Source: Acinetobacter modestus
GTDB taxonomy: Bacteria; Pseudomonadota; Gammaproteobacteria; Pseudomonadales; Moraxellaceae
Assembly (NCBI RefSeq): GCF_014636095.1
Contig: NZ_BMDV01000009.1
Coordinates: forward strand, 1-64,000
DNA: 64,000 bases
Direction of reading: 5' to 3'
Shown: one piece after another, positions 1-8,760 of the stretch
Layout of the letters: every line of letters begins with the position of its first letter
Numbering within the stretch: the first letter of the stretch is position 1
Made by a program: the position numbers and the translations under genes
The notes under the pieces: model-generated
The model's database searches: none
The model's input: only the letters and a program-made list of their open reading frames with translations
What the model was told of the DNA's origin: nothing

Positions 1-299
1 TCCATCTGAGCAGCACCAGTAATCATGTTTTTAACATAATCGGCGTGGCCCGGGCAGTCTACGTGAGCGTAGTGACGGATTGGAGAATCGTATTCTACGT
101 GTGATGTATTAATTGTAATACCACGTGCTTTTTCTTCAGGAGCTGAGTCGATTTGTGAGTAATCTTTCGCTTCACCGCCGTAAGTTTTTGCACAGATAGT
201 TGCAATCGCAGCAGTTAAAGTTGTTTTACCATGGTCAACGTGACCAATTGTACCCACGTTTACGTGTGGTTTATTACGTTCAAACTTAGCCTTAGCCAT
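1..299 (-). CDS. tuf: Elongation factor Tu, N-terminal part (cut by window edge)
   Basis: GTPase that delivers aminoacyl-tRNA to the ribosome. The reverse strand from the ATG at 297-299 begins [19 protein letters not shown], the standard EF-Tu start, and includes the P-loop region ([10 protein letters not shown]). Only about the first 100 residues lie in the window. It is the last gene of a tRNA-Thr/Tyr/Gly/Thr-tuf transcription unit, the arrangement of tufB in E. coli. No promoter is obvious in the 164 bases between the last tRNA and tuf, so co-transcription with the tRNAs is likely (inference). Confidence 0.97.
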   Translation of the reverse strand, partial: MAKAKFERNKPHVNVGTIGHVDHGKTTLTAAIATICAKTYGGEAKDYSQIDSAPEEKARGITINTSHVEYDSPIRHYAHVDCPGHADYVKNMITGAAQM

Positions 300-463
300 T
301 TGATTTTCCTCGTTTACGTCGACACCAGTTTAGAGAAAAACAACCCTGAAAAACTTTCTTTATCGACATTCGCCTAAAAAACTAGACACCCAATACTTGA
401 AAAGCAGACTATAATAGCCTGCTTCTTTAAAAAATTTGTAGAAATTCTACTAAGCTGTATATC

Positions 464-538
<75 letters not shown>

Positions 539-549
539 GACATCTTCGA

Positions 550-625
550 TGGAGCGGGAGACGAGGATCGAACTCGCGACATGCAGCTTGGAAGGCTGCC
601 ACTCTACCAACTGAGTTACTCCCGC
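550..625 (-). tRNA. tRNA-Gly (anticodon TCC)
   Basis: A 76-nt cloverleaf with encoded CCA at 550-552. The acceptor stem is GCGGGAG/CTCCCGC, the T-arm contains GTTCGATCC, and the anticodon loop CTTCCAA gives TCC. It lies 11 bases upstream of tRNA-Thr(GGT) in transcript order and corresponds to glyT of the E. coli tufB operon. Confidence 0.95.
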
Positions 626-658
626 ATGTTGGTACTTACCACTTCAATCGAAGTTAGA

Positions 659-742
659 TGGTGGTGAGAGAAGGATTCGAACCTTCGAAACTTTCGTAGC
701 AGAGTTACAGTCTGCCCCCTTTGGCCGCTCGGGAATCTCACC
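659..742 (-). tRNA. tRNA-Tyr (anticodon GTA)
   Basis: A class II tRNA of 84 nt with a long variable arm, GGTGAGA acceptor stem and encoded CCA at 659-661. The anticodon loop CTGTAAC gives GTA. It sits between tRNA-Thr(TGT) and tRNA-Gly(TCC), as tyrU does in E. coli. Confidence 0.95.
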
Positions 743-795
743 ATATCACACTTACACAGTGCTGTTCTTTACTCTATACTACCACACTTTTAAGA

Positions 796-871
<76 letters not shown>

Positions 872-913
872 TCTTTCTTAGTGTTTCGTACGTTTCGTAT
901 CGGAACGGTGTGC

Positions 914-941
914 AGTTTAGCAAAACTCTGAATCGATGCAA
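914..941 (-). promoter_or_regulatory. Predicted promoter of the tRNA-tuf operon
   Basis: On the minus strand a -35 box TTGCAT (936-941) and a -10 box TAAACT (914-919) are 16 bp apart, and the first tRNA begins about 43 bases downstream of the -10. It is the only good promoter-like pair before the four tRNAs. Seen by eye; no transcription data. Confidence 0.6.
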
Positions 942-970
942 GTGGTTTTTTCAAAAAAACCGTTAAAAAC

Positions 971-2464
971 TCATAAAATCAATCCGTTTGATGATAATTC
1001 AACCGCTTTGATCACTGCGCGAGCTTTTATTTGGGTTTCATTCCACTCTGATTCAGGATCTGAATCTGCAACTAAGCCTGCCCCAGCCTGTACATAGACC
1101 TTTTTATCACGAATCACACAGGTACGAATCGCAATCGACATGTCCATTTCACCATGCCAGCCTAAATAACCTACAGCACCACCAAATACACCACGTTTAA
1201 CTGGTTCTACTTCATCAATAATTTCCATAGCGCGGATTTTTGGTGCACCTGAAAGTGTTCCAGCAGGAAAGGTTGCTTTAAACACATCTAAAGCATCCAC
1301 GTCATCACGTACCTCACCCTGCACATTAGACACGATATGCATGACATGAGAATAACGCTCAATCACCATACGATCAGTCACTTGAACTTTACCAATTTTA
1401 GAAACGCGACCAACATCATTGCGACCTAAATCGATTAGCATGAGATGTTCAGCAATCTCTTTTTCATCTGCGAGTAAATCTTGTTCCAAGGCAAGATCTT
1501 CTTCCTTAGTTTTACCACGTGGTCGTGTTCCAGCCAAAGGACGTACTGTTGCGATACCATTTTCTAAGCGTGAAAGAATTTCTGGCGAAGAACCCACGAT
1601 ATGAAATGGCTTTTGATCTATGAGTGTTTGTCCTTGCACCAGAAATAAATACGGCGATGGATTGAGATGGCGTAATGCACGATAAACTTGTAAAGCCTCA
1701 CCATCAAAGTCAGACACCATACGTTGACCAGGCACAACCTGCATCACATCGCCTGCACGGATATACTCTTTTACTTTCTCAACGGTTTCTAAAAACTTTT
1801 CTTTACCCGTAATGGATTCAAAATGTGGCGCAGTATGAGGTTCCGCTTGTAAGCTGACAGGCGTAGCGAGCAACCGCTCAAGTTGATCCAGCTTCTGCTG
1901 AGCCTTATTATAGGCATCAGGCTGACTCGAATCTGCGTGATGAATTAAAAACAAAGTGTCCTTTAAATTATCAAACACAATCACGGTTTGAGACAACATT
2001 AACCAAAGATCTGGCAACGTCACAGGATCAGCCGTGGGAACATTTTTAAGTTTTGGTTCGATATAACGTACGGCGTCATACCCCAGATACCCAACCAAGC
2101 CACCAGTAAAACTTGGTAACTCAGGCAATTCAGCTTGAGTTGGCACTTTAAATTGACTTTGAAAATCGCGGATATACTGAAATGGATCAGCGCAGTCTTG
2201 CTGGCGAAGCGAGCCATCAGCTTGCTGAACGGTCAATACACCCGCATTACAGGAAAAAACAATCGATTCCCCTAAACCAATCATTGAATAGCGTGCCCAA
2301 TTCTCGCCCCCTTCAACGGACTCAAAGAGATAAGCTTGTTTTTGTTCTTTAAAACGTGCAAAAACAGAAAGTGGGGTTTCTGTATCGGCTAAACGTTGGC
2401 GATACACAGGAATGGTGTTATAGCCTGCTGATTTTAATTGCTCAAATTGTACTAAGGTCGTCAT
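971..2464 (-). CDS. trpE: Anthranilate synthase component I
   Basis: Converts chorismate to anthranilate, using ammonia released by the TrpG glutaminase subunit; first committed step of tryptophan synthesis. The 497-residue length is normal. The N-terminal domain carries the tryptophan-binding region, and the C-terminal chorismate-binding domain has the block TFPAGTLSGAPKIRAM (about residues 400-415) and VGYLGWHGEMD. The ATG at 2464 follows AGAAG. It lies downstream of gph with a tiny ORF in the 82-base gap. trpG and trpDC are not in this window, so trp genes are split as in other Acinetobacter. Confidence 0.96.
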   Translation of the reverse strand: MTTLVQFEQLKSAGYNTIPVYRQRLADTETPLSVFARFKEQKQAYLFESVEGGENWARYSMIGLGESIVFSCNAGVLTVQQADGSLRQQDCADPFQYIRDFQSQFKVPTQAELPELPSFTGGLVGYLGYDAVRYIEPKLKNVPTADPVTLPDLWLMLSQTVIVFDNLKDTLFLIHHADSSQPDAYNKAQQKLDQLERLLATPVSLQAEPHTAPHFESITGKEKFLETVEKVKEYIRAGDVMQVVPGQRMVSDFDGEALQVYRALRHLNPSPYLFLVQGQTLIDQKPFHIVGSSPEILSRLENGIATVRPLAGTRPRGKTKEEDLALEQDLLADEKEIAEHLMLIDLGRNDVGRVSKIGKVQVTDRMVIERYSHVMHIVSNVQGEVRDDVDALDVFKATFPAGTLSGAPKIRAMEIIDEVEPVKRGVFGGAVGYLGWHGEMDMSIAIRTCVIRDKKVYVQAGAGLVADSDPESEWNETQIKARAVIKAVELSSNGLIL

Positions 2465-2514
2465 GAATCTTCTCTATGGTTTTAATTTCTGCGCGTTTTT
2501 TCTGTAGTGCCTTT

Positions 2515-2550
2515 TCAAGCCCGCCATCGAAAAACCATAACAAACTTCAT
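2515..2550 (-). CDS. Possible 11-residue leader peptide between gph and trpE
   Basis: The ATG at 2550 overlaps the gph stop as ATGA and is preceded by AGGAG six bases upstream, a near-ideal ribosome site. The frame reads MKFVMVFRWRA then TGA, ending 51 bases before the trpE ATG. The strong SD next to a start suggests it is translated. It has one Trp codon, and I see no clear terminator or antiterminator hairpin after it, so classical attenuation is unsupported. It may couple or tune trpE translation, or be chance. Confidence 0.35.
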   Translation of the reverse strand: MKFVMVFRWRA

Positions 2551-3239
2551 GCTTGTCTCCTGACTAAATCATCTTCTATCAATTCTGCCAAACTATCTAC
2601 CACTTGCTGTGGCTGACAGTCATAGATACTTTCCCCATGATTATAGCCATAGCTGACCACAATACAATCCATACCTGCACGTCTGGCGGCTTCCACATCA
2701 TTACTCGAATCACCGATCATCAAAGCTTGTGACACTGTAATATTTTGCTGTTGCATACAGTGTAGTAAAGGCAATGGATGAGGTTTACGTTCAGCTAAAC
2801 TATCACCACCAACCACCATCTTAAAATATGGGCTTAACTGCAAAATATCGAGGATACCTTGCGCTAAATGCTCTGGTTTGTTAGTTACGCAAGCCATCGT
2901 AATATTATGCTCTTGGCAGTAATCCAAAAATGGTAAAACACCTTCATATACTTTGGTGTTCACACATAATTCTTGTTCATAAATCTCAACAAAAGTATCA
3001 AGCAATTGCTTCTGCTGCTGGGCATCAATCTGCCCAAACAAATGCTCCAAGACAGTCTCACATAGTTTAGCCGCACCCTTGCCTACCCAAGCTCGAATCT
3101 GCATCTCTGTTACGAATGGTAATGCAAGCTTTTCCAAACTTAGATTCATTGCTCGATATAAATCAGCTGCCGAGTCCACAAGTGTCCCATCCAGATCAAA
3201 TAAAATTAAATTTCGTTGTTGTAACTGAGCAACAGACAT
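2547..3239 (-). CDS. gph: Phosphoglycolate phosphatase (HAD family)
   Basis: HAD-superfamily hydrolase expected to dephosphorylate 2-phosphoglycolate, a by-product of DNA 3'-phosphoglycolate repair. Motif I is FDLDGTLVDSA with nucleophile Asp15 and acid/base Asp17; the Lys motif is ERKPHPLP; motif IV is MIGDSSNDVEAA. An alpha-helical cap lies between motif I and motif II. At 230 residues it fits Gph. The gph-trpE order parallels pseudomonads. Substrate is assigned by family and context; other sugar phosphates are possible. Confidence 0.88.
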   Translation of the reverse strand: MSVAQLQQRNLILFDLDGTLVDSAADLYRAMNLSLEKLALPFVTEMQIRAWVGKGAAKLCETVLEHLFGQIDAQQQKQLLDTFVEIYEQELCVNTKVYEGVLPFLDYCQEHNITMACVTNKPEHLAQGILDILQLSPYFKMVVGGDSLAERKPHPLPLLHCMQQQNITVSQALMIGDSSNDVEAARRAGMDCIVVSYGYNHGESIYDCQPQQVVDSLAELIEDDLVRRQA

Positions 3240-3261
3240 AGATTTCGACTCAAGAAATAAA

Positions 3262-3287
3262 AAGGCACGCCCATATGAGCATGCCTT
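3262..3287 (-). terminator. Terminator after the FHA-domain gene
   Basis: Minus-strand hairpin AAGGCATGCTC / GGGCGTGCCTT with an ATAT loop. All 11 pairs form in RNA when two G-U pairs are allowed, and TTTTTATTT follows. It separates the FHA gene from gph. Confidence 0.75.
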
Positions 3288-3308
3288 GATTGTAAAAGCT
3301 TAATATAA

Positions 3309-3926
3309 TTATTTAAAGAATAACCAAGCAATCACAGCTAAAATGATGAGCACAACAATTGAAATTAAACCAATCGATGCATTTTTTTGCTGTTCAATTT
3401 CTTGTTGGACACGAGAAATAGGTTCTTCAATCGCGATCGGCTGCTGTTCAGCAGCAGCCTGAACATCAATACCTTGAGGAATTGGTGCTGGTTTTGGAAT
3501 TCCAACTTGTTGTGGCATACCATCTCGATTAATCGAAGTTTCCGCAGCTCGCTCTGCAAGCGTTGGCATACCCGCATCGTGCTTCGTTGCCGTTACTGGC
3601 TCAACTTCAATTTCTGGTAGCTCTGTAAGTGTTGGCACAATTGCCAAAACTGAAAACACAAAACTCGCAAATTGTAAAATATCGCCATCATTTAAAGCAG
3701 TTTCTTGTTCAACACGAGTATCATTAATAAACGTACCGTTTGAAGAATTCAAATCTTGCACCCATAGCTGCTCTCCTTTGAGTAGCAGTGCTGCGTGACG
3801 GCGTGAAATATCCGCAGATTGCAATAAAATATCTGCATCCTGATGTCGCCCCACCAACATATCACGCTCAATACTAATCTCTTGCCCTGTAAATTCACCT
3901 GTAATGGCTTGTAATTTCCAAGTCAT
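3309..3926 (-). CDS. FHA-domain protein with C-terminal membrane anchor
   Basis: Residues about 1-95 form a forkhead-associated (phosphothreonine-binding) domain: LVGRHQDADI with Arg27, SADISRRHA, and LNSSNGTFIND. A Pro/Gln/Glu-rich linker (about 100-180) follows, then one hydrophobic segment (about 185-204, IGLISIVVLIILAVIAWLF) at the extreme C-terminus, as in a tail-anchored protein with the FHA domain in the cytoplasm. It lies 64 bases downstream of gspD, so it may read a kinase signal near the secretion system, but no Ser/Thr kinase gene is in the window. Function unknown. Confidence 0.85.
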   Translation of the reverse strand: MTWKLQAITGEFTGQEISIERDMLVGRHQDADILLQSADISRRHAALLLKGEQLWVQDLNSSNGTFINDTRVEQETALNDGDILQFASFVFSVLAIVPTLTELPEIEVEPVTATKHDAGMPTLAERAAETSINRDGMPQQVGIPKPAPIPQGIDVQAAAEQQPIAIEEPISRVQQEIEQQKNASIGLISIVVLIILAVIAWLFFK

Positions 3927-3990
3927 AGATGTTTATCCTTATCATAATTTCTTTCAATCATAACATTGTGACATAAGCGCTTCTGTGCAT

Positions 3991-6252
3991 CTACTGTGAA
4001 GACGCAGGACGAATCGTCGTGGTTGTCACTGTATTTTTACTGCGTTCAGTTGCTTTGGCTGGAAGCTGCACCGTTTTTCTTTGTACTTGAGGCTCAACCA
4101 CAACGACAGGCTTTGTGATAACCACAGCCTCTTTTTGCGTTGTTGTTGGAACTTTTTGGTATGGTGAGCTACTTAGCGCAGGTTGTGGGCGATAAATATC
4201 CGCAACATTTTCAGGTAATTTTGCAAAATTACCATTTTTATCCATAGACAATTGGAGACTATATAGCTGGTTATAACGTTGTTGAGATATACGTTGCACA
4301 TCCTCAGCATCACCCACTATGGTTGGATGGATAAACACAAGTAAATTACGTTTTTCATTGCCACGACTATCTGAACGGAACAAACGACCAAGATAAGGAA
4401 TATCCCCAAGAACAGGCAAACTTTGACGACTAACATCTGTCTGATCGGTAACCAAACCACCCAACACGACTGTTTGCCCATGATCTGCGAGGACTGAAGT
4501 TTTAATCGCTCGTTTACTTGTCACCAAGTCAGCAGCCTGACCCTTACTATTTTCAACGTTTGAAACTTCTTGCTCCACTTCAAGTCGAACAGAACCACCT
4601 TCACCAATATGAGGAATCACCTTTAAAGTAACACCCACATCTTTACGTTCAACAGTTGTGTAAGGATTCACCGTACTGTTTCCAGTCGTCGCAACTGACC
4701 CTGTCACAAATGGAACATTCTGCCCCACTACGATATACGCTTCTTCATTATCCATTGTCACGATAGATGGCGTAGACAATAAATTTGATTTTTTATTTTC
4801 TTTTAGCGCTTGAATGAGAGCACCATACAATTTACGAGAGCCATTCGCACCTTCTTTGTAGTCACCCAAAATGATGGATGAACCCGTACCAAGTGCGGAA
4901 CCAACGCCTGCTGCCCCACCTGTTAGATAGCCTGCTGCGAGCTTAGAAATACTAGAGCCAACATTCGAAAAGTTAATTAACCCAACGCCGCTATTGAGAT
5001 CACCTAATGCCCATTGCACACCAAGTTGATCAGCATCACTACCTACAATTTCAATAATGGCAGCCTCAATCAAGACTTGCTGACGTCGAGTATCTAACTG
5101 CTGAATGGCTGCCTCAATTTCACGCATCAATTGCGGATCAGCTTTAACAACCAAAGCATTTTGAGTACTATCTGCAATAATACTCACACCAGCACTATTA
5201 AAGCTTGTAACACCACTATTTTGGCTGTTGTTGCTGTTATTGTTTAGGTTAATTGATGATGTAGAAATTGACGATGAACCTGTCGATGAACCCGAATTTT
5301 GATTATTTGAAACTAGATTGCTAATTGAGTTTGATTTACTAGCACTCGAATTTGATGAGGACGAAACTGACTGTCCTGTGACTAAACCTTGTAGAATTTC
5401 AGCTAAGTTCTTCGCACTGGCATATTTCAAACGGAATACTTTCAAACCACCCAGGCGATCTGCCGATGGAACATCGAGCATTTCAATCATCTGACGTAAA
5501 CGTTTGCGCGAATCAGGATCACCCTTAATTAAAATACGATTGGTTCGATTATCTGCAATAATTCGCACACGCGAACCAATAAAATCTTTCGATGCACCTG
5601 TCGCACTCATGGTTTCAAGCAAACCAATAACTTCTTCAGCTTGACTTGATTGCAAACTGATCGCTTCAATATCATTTTGCCCGGTACCATCCAAATTACG
5701 GATAATATTTTCAAGTTGATAAATATTCGTCGCACGATCTGAAACGATCAAAGCATTGGTGCCAGCCACAGCAGCCAAATGTGCAAATTGCGGCATCAAT
5801 GGTCTTAACGCAGGAATCAAATCATTTGGGTTCGTGTTTTGCAACCAAATAACGCGAGTAACAATTTGATCCCCACCTGCACGACTTCGAGCATCGTAAG
5901 GAATCCCTGAGTTTTTAGCATTGCTATCAGGAACTAACTTGACCGTATTACCTGATGGAAGTGCAACCACACCATTAACATTCAACACACCTAAAAATAG
6001 TTCATATACCTCATCTTTATTGAGAGGTTTATTGGAAATAACAGTAACGTTCCCGCGCACACGAGGATCAACTGCAAAGTTCTTACCCGTAATATCAGCG
6101 ACTTCATTAATAAATGCCGTTAAATCCGCATCACGTAGATTAATCTTCCATGTTTGTGCTTGCACATTGGTACTGATGATCGCAACCAAAGGTGCGGCAG
6201 CAAGTAGTGCCCAAAGTGGACGTTGATGATTCAAGAAAGCCATAACCTGCAC
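3991..6252 (-). CDS. gspD: Type II secretion system secretin
   Basis: Outer-membrane multimeric channel of the type II secretion system. An N-terminal signal peptide ends near NVQAQ; N0/N1/N2/N3 repeat domains follow (residues about 35-440), then the secretin core with VPFVTGSVATTG and LGGLVTDQT and the C-terminal VFIHPTIVG. At 753 residues it fits GspD. A Ser/Asn-rich stretch (about residues 290-355) interrupts the periplasmic domains. Start is uncertain: GTG at 6252 follows AGGA, while ATG at 6243 gives MAFLNHQ. Operon gspN-gspC-gspD. Confidence 0.95.
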   Translation of the reverse strand: MQVMAFLNHQRPLWALLAAAPLVAIISTNVQAQTWKINLRDADLTAFINEVADITGKNFAVDPRVRGNVTVISNKPLNKDEVYELFLGVLNVNGVVALPSGNTVKLVPDSNAKNSGIPYDARSRAGGDQIVTRVIWLQNTNPNDLIPALRPLMPQFAHLAAVAGTNALIVSDRATNIYQLENIIRNLDGTGQNDIEAISLQSSQAEEVIGLLETMSATGASKDFIGSRVRIIADNRTNRILIKGDPDSRKRLRQMIEMLDVPSADRLGGLKVFRLKYASAKNLAEILQGLVTGQSVSSSSNSSASKSNSISNLVSNNQNSGSSTGSSSISTSSINLNNNSNNSQNSGVTSFNSAGVSIIADSTQNALVVKADPQLMREIEAAIQQLDTRRQQVLIEAAIIEIVGSDADQLGVQWALGDLNSGVGLINFSNVGSSISKLAAGYLTGGAAGVGSALGTGSSIILGDYKEGANGSRKLYGALIQALKENKKSNLLSTPSIVTMDNEEAYIVVGQNVPFVTGSVATTGNSTVNPYTTVERKDVGVTLKVIPHIGEGGSVRLEVEQEVSNVENSKGQAADLVTSKRAIKTSVLADHGQTVVLGGLVTDQTDVSRQSLPVLGDIPYLGRLFRSDSRGNEKRNLLVFIHPTIVGDAEDVQRISQQRYNQLYSLQLSMDKNGNFAKLPENVADIYRPQPALSSSPYQKVPTTTQKEAVVITKPVVVVEPQVQRKTVQLPAKATERSKNTVTTTTIRPASSQ

Positions 6253-6284
6253 TTATTCCTAACTAATGTGATGACGTGTTATCA

Positions 6285-7121
6285 CTAAAAACTTTGTTGT
6301 ATGGTCATCACTTGATCACCACGTTTTATTTCTATTTTGGCATGTCCTTCACGACGTACTTGCTCTAATAATTGCACTTCGCTAAGACCCTGCCCGACTG
6401 TCTGACCGTTGATCGATAGAATACGATCACCAGACCGCAAACCCAAGGTATTTTTTAAATTCGTTGGTGTTCGATCTGAGATTTCGTAACCATCTGAGCC
6501 ACCGCCACTCACTCCCATATTTTTTAAATACTGCTCACGATTTTCCTGCATTTGTTGGATCGCTTGTCCTAGCGCAGATTGCGATGAGTTTTGAGCAGGC
6601 GCAGGTGTTTGAGGTGCTGCAGCTTGAGGGTTTAATACAGGGGCAATTGGCTGGTATAAACCATTATCTAAACCCTTAAATTTAACTTCTCGTGTCGCAC
6701 CATTACCCTGCTTCAGAATTACATGATCCCAATACACTTCCGCCAGTTGATAGGAAGTTGAACCGATGGTTTCACCAACACGATAACGTTCAGCAGTATC
6801 GTTTAACTTAATAACCGCCGATGACAAATAGCTTGGATAACCCAACAATACGCCCTGCAACTCCACATTGACATTATCTTGTGCTGTCGTAGCAGCAGGT
6901 TCATTAAATAGTGAAAAAGAACTAATATTAGGAACTTGTGCCTGTTGTGAACCCAATGCAACACGATCAAACTGCATCGGCTGAGGTGGAGCCACCACCC
7001 ACCAAAATAAAGAAGCTAACTTCCAGCACAACCATAAAATTAGTAAAACTAAGATAAAAGCACTTGTTTTATCGAATTGCTGCCAACGAAACTGTTGTAG
7101 TTTTTGTGCTATTGTTTTCAT
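6285..7121 (-). CDS. gspC: Type II secretion system inner-membrane protein GspC
   Basis: Bitopic protein linking the inner-membrane platform to the secretin. One membrane segment (about residues 20-42, TSAFILVLLILWLCWKLASLF) is followed by the homology region (about 60-155), a Pro/Gln linker (about 160-200) and a C-terminal PDZ domain (about 215-275, LGLRSGDRILSINGQTV). The ATG at 7121 shares a base with the gspN stop (TAATG). GspE, GspF and the pseudopilin genes are not here, so the system is split. Confidence 0.9.
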   Translation of the reverse strand: MKTIAQKLQQFRWQQFDKTSAFILVLLILWLCWKLASLFWWVVAPPQPMQFDRVALGSQQAQVPNISSFSLFNEPAATTAQDNVNVELQGVLLGYPSYLSSAVIKLNDTAERYRVGETIGSTSYQLAEVYWDHVILKQGNGATREVKFKGLDNGLYQPIAPVLNPQAAAPQTPAPAQNSSQSALGQAIQQMQENREQYLKNMGVSGGGSDGYEISDRTPTNLKNTLGLRSGDRILSINGQTVGQGLSEVQLLEQVRREGHAKIEIKRGDQVMTIQQSF

Positions 7122-7864
7122 TAAAAACCACCTTGCAACAATGGTTGGCGAGAACTAATGACGTAAGTGTCGAGTCCCGCCTTACCTTGATAAGATGGTA
7201 CATTTAATAACATCCGCTGTGTCAATTGAACATCGAGCATAAGATTCGGGTCTAAACTTAGATTCGCCATTTTCTGACTTTGCTGATCCCGAACATCTAT
7301 TTGCAATTGCCCATTTTCATCTTTCATTTCCGCAGTTAATGAAGGCATATTCATACGATCTTGGCGTTGACCAAAGGTATAATTCAACTCACCACCACCC
7401 CAGTGCAATTTACCTTGAGTTGCAGTAAAGCCTTTTTCTTTTTGATAATTAAATTGTACTTCTTTAAGTTGAATTGAATTCTCAGGCCACTGCCAATTGG
7501 CAAAATACTTTAAAGTCTCAGGTGCAATTTCACCTTGCAAATCTTTGATCAAAATCTTTTGACCCAATCCATAACCAAAAATGCCATTAAATTGAGTATT
7601 CCCGCTGTGAATATCGAGATTTGCGCCAAGCCGCAACATTAATAAATCTAAAGGACGGGTTTTCCAATGTACAGAACCACGTAACTGACCTTTTTGCCAA
7701 TCCGCTTGTCCCTGCCAAATATTGCCGCTGACATTATGTAAGATTTGATTATCTTTAGAAAATTTCGCAATTAACCATGTTGCTGGAATTTGTAAAATAA
7801 TAAAAATTAAAAATGCAAAAATGGCGAAAACCCACCACTTCCATTGTTTGGTATTTTTCTTCAT
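7121..7864 (-). CDS. gspN: Type II secretion system protein N
   Basis: Accessory inner-membrane component of type II secretion. One N-terminal membrane segment (about residues 11-32) is followed by a periplasmic beta-rich domain with the family-typical HNVSGNIWQGQADW near residue 43. Length 247 fits GspN. It is the first gene of gspN-gspC-gspD; start ATG at 7864 has GGTGG upstream. GspN is missing from many type II systems, and this order is seen in Acinetobacter. Confidence 0.85.
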   Translation of the reverse strand: MKKNTKQWKWWVFAIFAFLIFIILQIPATWLIAKFSKDNQILHNVSGNIWQGQADWQKGQLRGSVHWKTRPLDLLMLRLGANLDIHSGNTQFNGIFGYGLGQKILIKDLQGEIAPETLKYFANWQWPENSIQLKEVQFNYQKEKGFTATQGKLHWGGGELNYTFGQRQDRMNMPSLTAEMKDENGQLQIDVRDQQSQKMANLSLDPNLMLDVQLTQRMLLNVPSYQGKAGLDTYVISSRQPLLQGGF

Positions 7865-7967
7865 TCCACCCTTACCAAATGCAAAATATCATCCTTTTAG
7901 AGACACTCGCCCCTGAATGACATTATGCATACTTTTTCAACATCGCCAATTCTCTCATATAAAAAAA

Positions 7968-7986
7968 CCAAGCTTTTTAAGCTTGG
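7968..7986 (-). terminator. Terminator of the hns-like gene
   Basis: Minus-strand hairpin CCAAGCTT-AAA-AAGCTTGG followed by seven T, about 55 bases past the stop of the H-NS-like gene. Confidence 0.8.
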
Positions 7987-8040
7987 CTTTAATGAAGCAT
8001 AGAATCATCGTATGACAAAACGATGACGACTAAAACTTGC

Positions 8041-8367
8041 TTAGATTAGAAAATCTTCAAGTTTTGCGCCTTTTTCTAATTCAGCAACTAACCAACGTGG
8101 CTGTTTACCACGACCAGTCCAAGTTTCTTCTGTATTATTTTTATTACGGTAGCGTGGCTCTACTGCTTTACGCGTTGTTTTCTTACGCTTTTGCTCACCT
8201 AACTCTAATAACTCTTCAACACTAAAACCAACTGCTTCAGCTATTGCAATAATTTGATTATAAGCATCTTCAATTGCTTGATCTTTTTTGCTTGCGATTA
8301 AAGCTTCTGCTTCCACCTGTAAACGTTTTAAGTCTTCTACAGATAAATCACTAATATCTGGTTTCAT
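8041..8367 (-). CDS. hns: H-NS-like nucleoid protein
   Basis: Small DNA-binding protein expected to silence AT-rich DNA. Residues about 5-60 form a helical, coiled-coil oligomerisation part (DLSVEDLKRLQVEAEALIA), followed by a basic linker and the H-NS C-terminal DNA-binding signature TWTGRGKQPRWL. The ATG at 8367 is chosen over a GTG at 8376 because GGAG lies eight bases before it; the product is 108 residues. It is single-gene, with its own promoter and terminator, and about 390 bp of AT-rich non-coding DNA lies upstream, suggesting autoregulation (inference). Confidence 0.93.
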   Translation of the reverse strand: MKPDISDLSVEDLKRLQVEAEALIASKKDQAIEDAYNQIIAIAEAVGFSVEELLELGEQKRKKTTRKAVEPRYRNKNNTEETWTGRGKQPRWLVAELEKGAKLEDFLI

Positions 8368-8423
8368 TAGAACCACTCCAACTCAAAAGAAATATATCAC
8401 TCAAAATAAAAAAGAATTCAAAA

Positions 8424-8452
8424 ATTCTATTTCCATAGTAATTTATATACAA
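8424..8452 (-). promoter_or_regulatory. Predicted promoter of hns
   Basis: Minus-strand -35 TTGTAT (8447-8452) and -10 TAGAAT (8424-8429) with 17-bp spacing give a leader of about 50 bases before the ATG. The whole 8368-8760 gap is very AT-rich with many A and T tracts; apart from this promoter I see no gene in it. Confidence 0.5.
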
Positions 8453-8760
8453 TTAAATAATCAATATTAAATTAGTCAACTTAATCACAATATAACCATA
8501 AATCATCTTATATTTACAATAAAACAAAAAAACTTAAGTGCATTTGATTAAATCTATTGTATTAAAATTTTTTTAAAATCATGAAATATTTTTTAGACCC
8601 TGATGAATATTAATTTTATCTTAATTCTTGATGTTTTCTATGGGTTGAATTTCATATAACAAATCCAGACTATCTATGAATTAATTCACAAAATAAAAAG
8701 ATAAGTTATATGAGATTAACGCACTTAAAATAAATATAGACATAATAGTCTTTATAAAAA

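Noticed and set aside
2465..2546. Classical tryptophan attenuator before trpE
   Set aside because: Only one Trp codon in the mini-ORF and no GC-rich hairpin with a T run between it and trpE.
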